From Mallotus nudiflorus (lineage: Eukaryota > Streptophyta > Magnoliopsida > Malpighiales > Euphorbiaceae): DNA of 64,000 bases. The stretch covers positions 1,736,501 through 1,800,500 of the forward strand of contig CANTUR010000055.1 in the NCBI GenBank assembly GCA_947683625.1, in the 5' to 3' direction. Of this stretch, positions 34,973-44,853 are shown in pieces. Position 1 is the stretch's first letter, and every line of letters starts with the position of its first letter. Under the pieces are notes generated by a model that saw only the letters and a program-made list of their open reading frames with translations, had not been told where the DNA came from and ran no database searches. Position numbers and translations under genes: made by a program.

Positions 34973-36916
34973 TCATGGTTGCCCCATTCGATCCTCCCCT
35001 TGGATCGTGCTTGTTAACGCACTCCTTGCTCCTTTGGGAAGTCCTTCGCGTACCCTTGCGAACATCTTCCTTCCTTGGTGCACCCCTTGACGCCTTTGTG
35101 CCACCCATTTCACCCTTATGGATGGTCTTGAACTCATCATCCACCTTAACTTTGGTGGTGTAGTAGGCCTCCTTTGCCTACCCTTGTACACGTTCCCTCG
35201 ACGTGTAGGCCTCTTTGCACCCTTTTCACCTTGCCCCTTTCGAGATTCACCCTTGGAGACTTGTATGTCGAAGATCCCCTTATCTTGACACTTCTCCCTC
35301 TCGATAGGTATGGGCAACATTTGGCCATCCTCCATAAAGTACATGGTGTTAGCATAGGGAACCAAGATAGCTTTCACCATGTTTAGGAAGTCCATCCCCA
35401 AGTAGAACTTCCTTCCTCCAAGTGGAGCCACTAAAATGTCAAGTTTACCATGCCACAGACCAATTTCGATGTCCACTCCACGAGCCTTCCCCTCGATTTT
35501 GAACATCTTGTCGTCTACCCCTTTGGCAAAGCCACTTGACTTTCTATATGGCATGCCTATCTCGTCGGCAAGCTCCTTTGCCATATAGATCGCATCGGCG
35601 CCAGAGTCGATCATGGCTTCTAAGGTTTTCCCTTGCACCTTAGTCTTGATCAACATCCGGCCATGATGTTGCTCTCCACTCTTGGGTTGAATGGAAGGAA
35701 GGAGATTGATACTAGCAAGCTCACCCTCACGTTGCTTCTCCCCCTCCTCCATTCTTACCAAAGCCACAAGCTTCCCTCGCTTGGGACACTCATATGCTCG
35801 ATATGGCCCATTGCAAATGAAACAAGCAAGTTTAGGCTTAGAAGACTCACCCTTGTCCTCCTTACGCCATGGTTTGGATGACCCCTCTTTGTCATCCCTC
35901 TTCCACTTGCTTCGTCCCTTATACCTTGGGCGGGAGCGCTCTTCGTCATCATCGGAAGACTCCCCATTGTCTCCCCCACCATTGCTATCGTACTCGACCT
36001 TCTTGCCTTTGTCTTTTGGGTCCCTCTTCTTGAACTTTATTAAGCTTTCGGCAATGGCCATCGCGGTAGCAAGGTCTTTGACATCCCGTTGCTCCAACTC
36101 TTGCTTGGCCCAATAGGACAATCCATCGAGGAAGTTGAATAATGCCTCCTTCTCTCCCAAGTCGAGTATCTCCAACATCAACTCGGAGAACTCCTTGACA
36201 TACTCTCGTATGTACCCCTCCTTGTGTTGAAGATGATGAAGCTTGGCCCTCGTTTCATTCTCGGTATCCTTGGGGTAGAATTGGGCCTTTAACTCCCTCT
36301 TAAAATCTCCCCATGTGGAGATGGTGCACGTCCCCCTCTTGATGTCCTCGCACCTTCTCCTCCACCACACAGTAGCCACATCATTTAAATAGAGAGATAC
36401 AGACCTCACCTTAGCATTCTCGTCTACGATGCCTATGGCCTCAAAGTACCTCTCCAAGCTCCATAGGAAGTTGTCTATCTCCCTCGCATTCCTCGCCCCA
36501 CCATAGGCTTTTGGCTTGGGAGCATCCACCTTTTGAATGGTTGTAGCTTGGACTCCCCCACCGCTCGCCAGTGCGGCCTTTACCAAGCTAAGCTCCATCT
36601 CGAGCTTCTCGACCTTTTCCTTATAAGCTTGCAACATTGCCTTGAGGGTTTTGTCTTCCCTTGACAACTTGTCCACGACCTCATTCAAGGCACCTTGCAT
36701 CTCCCCTTGAAGCTCCTCCTCGTCACCACCCTTGGACTCGAGCTCCATGATGCGTTGGTCCATGTCTTCGAGCTTGTCCTTCCACTCGAACATGGTGGTC
36801 TCTACCTTGACCAACCTTTCCTCCATGGCCGTTAGCAAGTCACGAGATTTTTCTCGTCCACCCTTCTTTGCACCACCTTGTGCTTGGCTTGTTGCTTGCT
36901 CACCTAAACCTGCCAT
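34973..36916 (-). CDS. Gag-protease polyprotein of the non-autonomous element (647 aa)
   Basis: This is an intact frame from MAGLGEQATS. Residues about 25-115 are a Glu/Lys/Leu-rich coiled coil. Residues 145-290 form the Retrotrans_gag domain (LWSLERYFEAIG, LNDVATVWWRRR). Residues 295-365 are a charged Lys/Asp linker. A zinc-knuckle-like motif has C365, C368 and C377, but Tyr372 stands where His is usual. Residues 420-530 are a retropepsin-like aspartic protease with catalytic DSGA (Asp437) and a YLGMDFL motif. The last 70 residues are basic and may be read from a shifted frame. Gag would form particles; no polymerase is encoded. The long open frame in a decayed neighbourhood suggests recent constraint or youth. 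Confidence 0.9.
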   Translation of the reverse strand: MAGLGEQATSQAQGGAKKGGREKSRDLLTAMEERLVKVETTMFEWKDKLEDMDQRIMELESKGGDEEELQGEMQGALNEVVDKLSREDKTLKAMLQAYKEKVEKLEMELSLVKAALASGGGVQATTIQKVDAPKPKAYGGARNAREIDNFLWSLERYFEAIGIVDENAKVRSVSLYLNDVATVWWRRRCEDIKRGTCTISTWGDFKRELKAQFYPKDTENETRAKLHHLQHKEGYIREYVKEFSELMLEILDLGEKEALFNFLDGLSYWAKQELEQRDVKDLATAMAIAESLIKFKKRDPKDKGKKVEYDSNGGGDNGESSDDDEERSRPRYKGRSKWKRDDKEGSSKPWRKEDKGESSKPKLACFICNGPYRAYECPKRGKLVALVRMEEGEKQREGELASINLLPSIQPKSGEQHHGRMLIKTKVQGKTLEAMIDSGADAIYMAKELADEIGMPYRKSSGFAKGVDDKMFKIEGKARGVDIEIGLWHGKLDILVAPLGGRKFYLGMDFLNMVKAILVPYANTMYFMEDGQMLPIPIEREKCQDKGIFDIQVSKGESRKGQGEKGAKRPTRRGNVYKGRQRRPTTPPKLRWMMSSRPSIRVKWVAQRRQGVHQGRKMFARVREGLPKGARSALTSTIQGEDRMGQP

Positions 36917-36987
36917 TCTCTTGTGCTAACACTCCAACACACACTCCAAAGAAGGCAACCCAAATCCTTTAACCAAGAGCTTAACCC

Positions 36988-36999
36988 ACTCTGATACCA
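36988..36999 (-). other. Primer binding site, Met tRNA type, of the gag-only element
   Basis: The minus strand reads TGGTATCAGAGT two bases inside the 5' LTR, 11 of 12 bases matching the standard initiator Met primer site. Confidence 0.9.
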
Positions 37000-37001
37000 A
37001 C

Positions 37002-37691
37002 TGTCACGTGAGTTTTGTTAACCCCCAACACTCGCCCACGTGCGGCCTAGCAATACCTCATCCAACCCACGCAAGTATGCTAGTAAGACTCCTTACCCAC
37101 ACTTTTAGGATCGTGCCTTGGCTTTGGAAAGCTAGCACACCCACTAGCAAATGTATGCTTAAGAAGAGAAAAGATAGCACAAGTGTTGTGTAGAGAAACC
37201 TTTCTTTACACTATACAAGTAAACAAGAATGGCTTACAAGAAATTATGCTTCCTATGGCTTTACAAGGCTTAGCTCTCACTTGGCTAGATGGCTCCTAAG
37301 ACTCCTCTATATGTCCATTTACAAATGAGGGTGGAGGTATTTATAGGTGAGGATGGGTTACTATTCCCACCTCCTTACTATTCCACCTCCTCATGGGAAT
37401 TCTCTAGAACCTTCCCATGTCACACTTATGGAAGCTTCCCTTCCTCTCCTCCCATGGAGAGTTTTAGACACCCCAAGTCTAGATATTTCCATAAGCTTCC
37501 CTTACAACCCTCATGGACTCTCTACACACTTCCATAACATGCTAGAGTACTCCACACAACTCTAGCTTATTCTAGCCTATTCTAGAATATTCTATAGTAT
37601 ACCTATATACTATAGTTGAGCTTGGGAGAATGTGTGCCTTCCAAACCACCCACCTCGGTGTCAAAACTCCTTAGGCATATTTCTCGTGACA
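37002..37691 (-). repeat. 5' LTR of the gag-only element
   Basis: 690 bp, the same length as the 3' copy, with about 13 single-base differences. It is followed at 37692 by the CATA duplication and then by the LINE sequence. Confidence 0.95.
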
Positions 37692-39353
37692 CATAGCCTC
37701 AGGTTCCTTCGGAGATAATACCTTATCCATGCTCTGAATATGGGCTTGCAACATCTCACCCTTCTCAATTCGAAGTACAAAACCCATACGCACCTTGTCT
37801 AACTGATGGTTAAGAGTAGCATCCACATTGAGCTTAGAGAAACCAGCTGGAGGTTTTGACCATAAAGCGTCATCCCCAGTAGAAGCAGCAAGATTATTAT
37901 TAGGGGAAAATCAACTCAAAGTCTAAGCATAGAGTTTATAACTTGCTAGATTAACTATGGACCTAGTAGAACTGCTCTTCTGACGCCATACCACGTTATT
38001 TCTATTCTACCACAGCTCTCAATAAACCATAGCCATCATCCCGCTTTCTTCTATGGAATGAGTACTGAAGAAGAAGGCCACCAACTCAAAAAAAATTAGT
38101 CATACCACTTCTAGTCATATTCAAGACAGCAAGATCCTAACATTCTCTCGTAATTCCACATTCAGACAATGTGCAAAGTGGACTCCACTTTGTAAAGATA
38201 AAGAGGGCAATGACTAGGAATGAAAATTTATCATCGCTCTAAGTTATCAGCAGTGGGGAGACACTGAGAACACGCTCTCCATAAAAAATTCTTCACATTT
38301 GCCGAAATATGCAGCTTCCAAAGCTGCTTCCAAACATCATTTTGAGGACACTAAATATTTCCTTGAAGTCATCTATAACTGCTCTTAACTGAATAGCAAC
38401 CTTTATGATCAAATGCCCAGATCAACTCATCTTTAACATTATGGTGACTTAAAGGAATCTGTAACATCTGATTCCGAACATTGACATTGAGTAAATCCCG
38501 CAAAACATCCACATCCTAATGCTTCTCCTCATTAACCATAAGACTGCTAACCGTAGTAAGCTTGAGACCTAATGGTGCAACATGTTCAACAAAAGGACAC
38601 TCTGATTAGGCAACCAAGGATCTTGCCAGATTAAAACATTAGCCCCATTGCCAATAGAGTAACGCATACCAGCTTTAATAAGGTCTTTTGCAGCCAACAT
38701 CCCCCTCCAAAGGAAACTTGGATTATTGCCAATACCAGCATCAAGAAGAGAGCACTCCAAATAGTATCTAGCTTTGTAAATTCGAGCAACTAAGGATTGG
38801 GGTTGTGAAACAAATCTCCATACCTTTTTACCCATCATAGCAAGGTTGAAATCATGAATATGCCTAAAACCCTTCCCTCCCGCACTTTTAGGAATACAGA
38901 GATTCTCCCAAGATTGCCAACGAAGACCTTTCTCACCTAATTTCGATTTCCCCTACCAAAATGAATTTAGCATCCATTCCAAATCTGCACAAAAATCTAA
39001 GGGAAGGAGAAAAATGTTCCTAGTATAGTTCGGAAGTGTTTGTGCTACTGTCTTGATAAGGACTTCCTTGCTTGCTCTCGATAAAAAATTATGATTCCAT
39101 CTTTGTATACGGTGCCAAACTCTATCTTTAAATAAGCGAAGACTGCTTTTTTATTTTTGCTCACAGAAGAAGGGAGTGCAAGATAGTTTACGTGACTGTC
39201 AGCCTCGTTAACCCCGATAATGCTATAAACTCGAGCTCTATCTTCCTCACCTTTATTAGTGTTAAAAAGAATACCTGATTTTTATAGACTGATCACCTGA
39301 CCCGAAGCCAACTCGTAATCCTTGAGAACTTCCCTTAAAATTTAATTGTGAAG
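37692..39353 (-). pseudogene. LINE (L1-type) reverse transcriptase end, zf-RVT and RNase H start
   Basis: On the minus strand the order is: the end of reverse transcriptase (REVLKDYELASGQVISL near 39340, SRASKEVLIKTVAQTLPNY near 39060), the connector (GKKVWRFVSQPQSLVARIYK, 38838-38569, with RIW/LIWQDPWLP), a zinc-binding zf-RVT region (VKNFLWRACSQCLPTADNL near 38300) and the start of RNase H (PPAGFSKLNVDATLNHQL near 37840). The 5' two thirds of a normal plant LINE are missing. Stops and frameshifts are common. It ends about 90 bp from the presumed first exon of the GFA-like gene. Confidence 0.88.
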
Positions 39354-39380
39354 ATTAAAAAAAAAAATAGAACTTCTAGA

Positions 39381-39419
<39 letters not shown>
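39381..39419. repeat. (ATT)13 microsatellite
   Basis: Thirteen perfect ATT units followed by tttta repeats. It lies between the LINE fragment and the GFA-like gene, near the expected promoter. Confidence 0.95.
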
Positions 39420-39439
39420 GTTTTATTTTATTTTATTTT

Positions 39440-39559
39440 TTTAAAGCTAGACAGATGCCACAGCAAAGCCATCTTACCACCAAATCTCCCATCTCATAGC
39501 CGCCAGTGCATTTCTAGAGTCTGGAATATCAAGTTCGCAATTGCTACTTCCAGTTTCAA
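39440..39559 (+). other. Putative 5'UTR exon of the GFA-like gene
   Basis: The sequence is less AT-rich than its surroundings and ends in a strong donor, ttcaa|gtaagt (GT at 39560). It contains a 14-codon upstream ORF (ATG 39455 to TAG 39497). The start is not determined; no clear TATA box was fixed because the upstream (ATT)n and tttta repeats obscure it. Confidence 0.45.
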
Positions 39560-40858
39560 GTAAGTTTCTTCTTTCTTCTCTTCACATAGCATCACTGGTA
39601 TATTGCTGGTCTGTTTACAATAAATCGAATTTCAAGCTCCAAATAGGACCGTGTTGAACTCAAATTCAAGACTAAAGATTCGAAGATCTAAATCCCAGTT
39701 TGGGTTGAATCATTAGCTTAAAGGATTATAAGTTATATGTGATCAAACTAGAATTTGATTCCTTTCCGTGGATAAAAGCAATTGTGTATTGGTAAATGAA
39801 AAGTTGACTTGGAGAATTTGTTCATAATTGAATTGGTGTCAGTAGTCCTATATATGTCCATCAAGTTTCGTTATGTTACATCGTATCTTACAGGTTTTTA
39901 ACCATCCTAGAATTCCATACCGTCAAAACTGAAGAGTTGAGATTGGTAAAGAACTAATATAAGATCTGGGTTTATTGCAATCAAACACTTTCACGAAACA
40001 GAATGGACTAGAAGCTGTTTCACACTGTTTTAGGCATTATGCTTATTTGAAGAACACTGATTTTTGAGTTCCTGAATTCATAGTACTCTTCGGTCATGTA
40101 GATTAGGCCTTTGCTCATAAATGGTTTTAACTTGATGTAGCTTTAGTACAAAGGGATTAGAGAAACTCAAAAGGGGCTTTTGTAGTCGGGGATGGATGGG
40201 GTAATTGTCATTTATTAGAGAGGAACATGCTTTCTCTTTGTGGTGTGCAGGATTCAAATGTGTAAAATAAGGATCTTCCATCAAAGCTCTTTTAGGAAAA
40301 TGTAAATTTGGTGGAGCGAGATAGCTTTTTGATGGAAGTGATATGTCGATAGTGTGGGTTTATATGGTCTATGAAGGATGATTGTGTAATGAAATTTAGA
40401 ATTATTGAATTTGTTATTAAGATGATTGTTAGATTTGGTGAATCAGTTAATAGAAATGCTTTCTGGTGCATAGGAGTAGATGAAGATAGGCTTTCCTGAA
40501 TTTTGATATTGAATCAGCTCTTTTTCGTAAAGATTGTTTCCAAGCAGTTGAAATGACCCAATAGTAGTGGAATAGCCCTTTTCCTTCAGCTGGTTTAGAT
40601 ACAAAGTTGCAGAAAGTTGAGCATTTGCTGATTTTGCAGAATTGACTTGAATTTTACGGTGAAAAAGTTAAGGATATCCAAATTCTCTTGTATCTCTAGT
40701 CTGACTGAATTCCATTAGTAGTTATAAGTTACTGGAGGTGTTCAGATCTCTTTCGAATTCTGACATAGCATGGGGGCACTCATTGGAAAGTTTTGGACTT
40801 CTGTATTTTGTTTTTTCCCTTATTTTTCATCAAATACAAATAGCTGCCTAACTAACAG
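39560..40858 (+). other. Putative 5'UTR intron of the GFA-like gene
   Basis: It runs from the GTAAGT donor to a TACTAAC-like branch site and acceptor (gcctaactaacag, AG at 40857-40858). An alternative acceptor is atgcag at 40873-40874. The interior is AT/T-rich without long coding frames, as expected for an intron. cDNA evidence is not available. Confidence 0.45.
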
Positions 40859-40955
40859 GAATCCATATATGCAGATATATTGCTGTCACCGCAACATACA
40901 CAAGAGATACTGTTGTTTTACTTTTAATGCCTCCAAAGAGCTTGGCCTTCTGGAT

Positions 40956-41381
40956 ATGAATTCACAAATTACAGTGCACAATGGTGGATGCCATTGCGGC
41001 AGAGTCAGATGGCGAGTCCAAGCACCGAGCAGCGTTGTAGCTTGGAAGTGCAACTGCTCGGATTGTTCGATGCGAGGCAACATCCACTTCATTGTTCCAT
41101 CCGAAAGGTTTGAGCTTCTGGGGGATTCTATACAGAACCTCACGACCTACACTTTTGGTACACATACCGCGAAGCATACTTTTTGTAAAGTTTGTGGCAT
41201 AACTTCATTCTATATTCCACGATCAAACCCAGATGGAGTTGCCATTACATTCAAATGTGTAGATCCAGGAACGCTAGTCCATGTTGAAGTTAAGAATTAT
41301 GATGGGCAAAATTGGGAAGGCTCATACAATCAGACAGATGTAGCTTCATGTTCGAAAATTGTCACAGGAAGGACACTATGA
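40956..41381 (+). CDS. GFA/CENP-V-like zinc protein (141 aa)
   Basis: The protein belongs to the glutathione-dependent formaldehyde-activating (GFA, Mss4-like fold) family, in plants often named centromere protein V-like. All seven zinc-binding Cys are present in the family pattern: CHC (12, 14), CNCSDC (32, 34, 37) and CKVC (77, 80). The conserved SMRGNIHFIVP and TYTFGTHTAKHTFCKVCGI motifs are intact. The enzyme activity of plant members is uncertain. ATG 40956 is chosen because the domain begins within ten residues; in-frame ATGs at 40869 and 40770 would add a poorly conserved tail. No stop or frameshift is present, and it is the only credible functional host gene in the window. Confidence 0.93.
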   Translation: MNSQITVHNGGCHCGRVRWRVQAPSSVVAWKCNCSDCSMRGNIHFIVPSERFELLGDSIQNLTTYTFGTHTAKHTFCKVCGITSFYIPRSNPDGVAITFKCVDPGTLVHVEVKNYDGQNWEGSYNQTDVASCSKIVTGRTL

Positions 41382-41670
41382 TTAAGGGCACTGTATTTAC
41401 CTTTGTAACATGATCAGGACAACCTCTGACTTCAATGTTGTTATGAACTCATGATCACATCTGATGGTGTAGACATTCTATGCCATTTCTAAATTCTCCA
41501 TGCTCTGTAACAGAATGCTCCATGATATCCTATGCCTGAACTAATTGGATTTGATTTTTTTTTTTTTTGTACTTGTACTATCAAAATACGCTAGTCAAAA
41601 CTCAAACTCTAATCAGACATTTATTCAATGCTTTTGAAGCTGACTGCATGCCTGGAACACCTATTGGCTC
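41382..41670 (+). other. 3' untranslated/downstream region of the GFA-like gene
   Basis: About 290 bp with no coding frame. It includes a long T run near 41555. No perfect AATAAA signal was located, which is common in plants. Confidence 0.45.
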
Positions 41671-42140
41671 TGTACACCAATAAGATTGCAGTTTCCGGTT
41701 TCTTGAAAAATCCGGCATTTTCTCTGTTAAAATAGCCAATCAGGTGGCTTTTGGTTTAATTAAACAGTCAATCTCTCAGCCGAGCTCATCCACAGGTTTC
41801 TCTTGGAGTTGTATTTGGAATTTAAATGTGCCTCTTAAGAGACATCACTTTCTATGCTGTAGCTTGCATCACATTTTGCTTGTTCAGGCTTGTCTCCAGC
41901 ACAGGCTTGTCTCCTGCATCGTGGTATTTTTGACTGCCGTCCTCGTCGATGATGTGGTTAGCTTGAAACTAGTGCCCATGTCTTTCTTGACTGCCCCTAT
42001 GCAAGAGCTGTCTGATTTGGCTCGACTTTGGGAATTCGATCTCCTCTCCAACTTGGTGGTGATTTCAATAACTGGTTCTGGGATCTGTTTGCTGCTCTAC
42101 CAAGGTATGTAATCGAGGTGGTTGTGACTGTTTTTTGAGA
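41671..42140 (+). pseudogene. LINE zf-RVT fragment
   Basis: The plus strand encodes a zf-RVT-like region: FSVKIANQVAFGL, then SWSCIWNLNVPLKRHHFL, then in another frame HVFLDCPYARAV and NNWFWDLFAALP. These are the usual motifs just downstream of reverse transcriptase in plant LINEs. It is truncated on both sides, frameshifted, and on the opposite strand to the LINE at 37692-39353, so it is a separate insertion. Element A begins right after it. Confidence 0.75.
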
Positions 42141-42159
42141 TGGAACTGTTAGTATAGAT

Positions 42160-44188
42160 ATGCATGTAAGCACCCCAAATGTTAAGATATTTGAGTATGG
42201 ATGTGATAGAGGATTCCAATGATGAAAATTTATTATAAATAGATATGTGGATATTGATTTTTGAATTTCGCAACTTAGTTGCAACTTTTTAAGGACCTAA
42301 TTGAAAAGTTGAAATTCTTTTAGGGATCTTTTTATAATTAAAAAATCGGAATTATATAATCCTACTCAGGATTATATTGTTAAGATCGTATTCCATCTGT
42401 GTTTTTTTTTTTGTTTTTCAGTTAATAAAAAAAATATTTTTTGAATTTTAATTGGTTAAATAACGTGATAATTCTCTTTTTTATGATTTATTTGAATTTT
42501 TAGGAAATTAAAAGTTTTTATTAAACTAAAATTTTATCACTGTGAAGGAGAGAAGTCACAGTAAGATACGTGACTTTAGCTAGGGTTTTCTATATAAACC
42601 CAACTCAACTCTCCTAAAAAGGGAGACTTCTTCTTTTTTTCTTTTTAAGCAGCTTTCAACTAAAAAATATATATCTTTTGACGTACTGTTCTTTTAAAGA
42701 AGTAGTAGACTTTTTGGGAAGTGAAAATCAAGCATTGAAAATCTATTTTTTTTTTTTTTAAATAATGGTGATTTATACCACTCTGAAGAGCAAATCAATA
42801 TTGCATCCATACAATCATCTTTTCTTCTACTATATTCTTTTTATTTTGTTTGATTTCATTTAATTTTCATTTTCATTTTCATTTAATTTGTTTAATTACT
42901 AATCATTGTTTATTTTACTTTCTGTGTTTGTGTTTATGATTATTGATGAAGTTACATGATGAATTCACTATAGAGAACAAAACTTATAAAGATCCATGAA
43001 ATACCATGGATTGAATTTTGTATTTGAATATAGTTTCTAGGTTTATTTATTTATATATTTTGTTATTATTTTGTTTGTTGTTTTATTTTGTGTTTTTATT
43101 CACTAAGTTTTTTGTTGTATTAATTTTTATTTTTTATTTTCAGTAGTTCATTGTAATTGCCCCAATAGTCGGAATAGTGGAATCCTGTGTATAGTTATGG
43201 GTTTTATTTTAATTAATTGGGTAATAAAATTAGAGTTTTAATTGAGTTATTAATTAAAATTGATGGTTACTTAATTTGGTTTTTTTTTTTTCATTGAATC
43301 TGTTTTCTTTTGTTTAGAATTTTAGTTTATTTGTAATTTGATTAATTTTATGATTTAGTTAGTTTTTTTAGGCCCATCTTTTAATTAGCTCATTTCATTT
43401 AATAGGTTATCAATTAATTAGATCTAGATTTTAATTAAAATGCATCTTTAGGCCTATAATTAGCTAGATTTAGATTAGAAATAATTTAGGCTCACTAAGC
43501 TAATTTAGACATAGGCCCACTTAGGTTAATTAAAATTAATTAGACATAGCCCATTAATTTAAAGTCTTTTCATAACTTTTAGATTTAAAATCACCTTAAA
43601 ATTAAAATATATAAAACTAGATCCATTAATTTATATACTTCATAATTTGTAGATTTAGTCCTATTTTTAGAATTAAAATAAGTAGACTTAGGATCATTAA
43701 TTAAAATTAAAATAGGAATTAGGCCCATTAATCTTCAGGATCACTTGTAAATTAAAACATGCAGATTTAGCGCATTTAGTTAAAATCAATGTAGATTAGA
43801 CTAACTTAGAAATTATGAACTTAAATGAATGTATTGTTTACATGTTTTTTTCATGACTAGTTTGCCTGGGGATAATTGTTTAAATAAGGGTTTATATGAA
43901 ATTGCATGTAAATAGATAGTAATTCATAAAGTAATTTTAAATGAACACAAGACTGAAAGAAGTTAGTATTTCATATCTAGAATCTCATGGTTGTGGTACT
44001 AACTCTCTTTTAGAGAATCGAGTTACCACTACCTTCGAATTGTCCCAGTTATTATCCTGAATGACGATTCCTCAACTCCGCGCTATGTCTTTATGATATA
44101 GTAGTGTGTTCTCTAGAGCCCTGAGTTCAAACAATGTCGCGATTGCTAAAAGTATGGATGCGCACTAAACCCCACCGTCTATAATGCC
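42160..44188 (+). mobile_element. Solo LTR of family G (copy 2) inside the LTR of element A
   Basis: The LTR is 42165-44183 (TGTAAGCACC...CCGTCTATA). It is flanked by atgca (42160-42164) and atgcc (44184-44188), a 5-bp duplication with one change. No primer site or internal region follows, so it is solo. It aligns with copy 1 over most of its length, including the aggcccattaat-rich part and the terminal gcgcactaaacccc. Confidence 0.88.
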
Positions 44189-44396
44189 CTAGTGCCTTTC
44201 TTGTAATGCATAATGACATTGTAAATTATCCCATATGACAATATAATATTCATTTAAATAAAGTATTTGTTTATTTGAGTATTTACCCTTTAGCATTATG
44301 TTAAATATATTTATTATCAAGAGTTGATAACAGAAGTTACAAATTTATTTAGCAAAATGTTCATAGCCGTATGATTAATATTTGGGTAATATTAAT

Positions 44397-44853
44397 TAGA
44401 CTGATGTGGATGAGGCAACATTGAAGTTTATGGATGGATTTGATAGAGTGGGCTTGTGCATTTGGGCTTCAAATGGACATTCGTGGCGGCATCGGTTGAC
44501 CCATGGAGCCCATAATATATAAAATCAAAGCAGGCTCAAATTGTAACAGTCTATCTTCGGGCCTAAATTCCTTTGTTTAGGCCTTCAAATTTTACTTTAA
44601 AGTTTATATTCCTTTTTTTTAGGTTTTTTTGTCTTTTCCTTTTTTGGTTTTAGAGTTTTTCCCAAGGTACTATTTATTTGCCTCTTTTAATTGTTTTGGG
44701 ATAGTTTTTTATGAATTAAAATAAATTACAGATGTAATTTATTCAATTCCTCTATAATTCTTTGAATCAACAGGGTCTTGGACTATTGAATTCGGATATT
44801 CTTTGAATCAACGAATTCAATTTTTATTTTGAAGCTTGCGCTACATCATAGAC
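44397..44853 (+). mobile_element. 447-bp solo LTR with TAGAC duplication
   Basis: Bases 44402-44848 begin TGATGTGG and end CTACATCA (short inverted tips) and are flanked by TAGAC on both sides (44397-44401, 44849-44853). The 3' LTR of element A lacks this segment, which confirms an insertion. It has no coding capacity. The family is not identified; no full-length relative is in the window. Confidence 0.9.

Larger units (their letters stand above)
34073..37691 (-). mobile_element. Non-autonomous gag-protease LTR retrotransposon (TR-GAG-like)
   Basis: The element is 3.6 kb, with two LTRs of exactly 690 bp that I find to differ at about 13 positions. Tips are TGTCACG/CGTGACA. Flanks share CATA (34069-34072 and 37692-37695), a 4-bp target duplication. 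The minus strand carries a Met-type primer site, one 647-codon gag-protease frame and a polypurine tract. No reverse transcriptase, RNase H or integrase is present. Elements of this design depend on enzymes from another retrotransposon. Confidence 0.93.

Noticed and set aside
34079..37565. Small plus-strand ORFs in the LTRs and over the gag-protease region
   Set aside because: They are opposite-strand or LTR by-products of the 34073-37691 element.
41744..42112. 122-aa plus-strand ORF as a host gene
   Set aside because: Motifs in this and the neighbouring frame are those of a LINE zf-RVT region, truncated and frameshifted.
26023..44183. Family-G copies 1 and 2 as the two LTRs of a single 18 kb element
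   Set aside because: Copy 2 has its own near-perfect 5-bp duplication and splits the start of the element A LTR, so it is an independent solo insertion; no polypurine tract precedes it.
42147..44184. Element A 5' LTR starting at 44184 with a truncated end
   Set aside because: The missing first bases (TGTTAGTATAGATATGC) are present at 42147, on the far side of the solo LTR.
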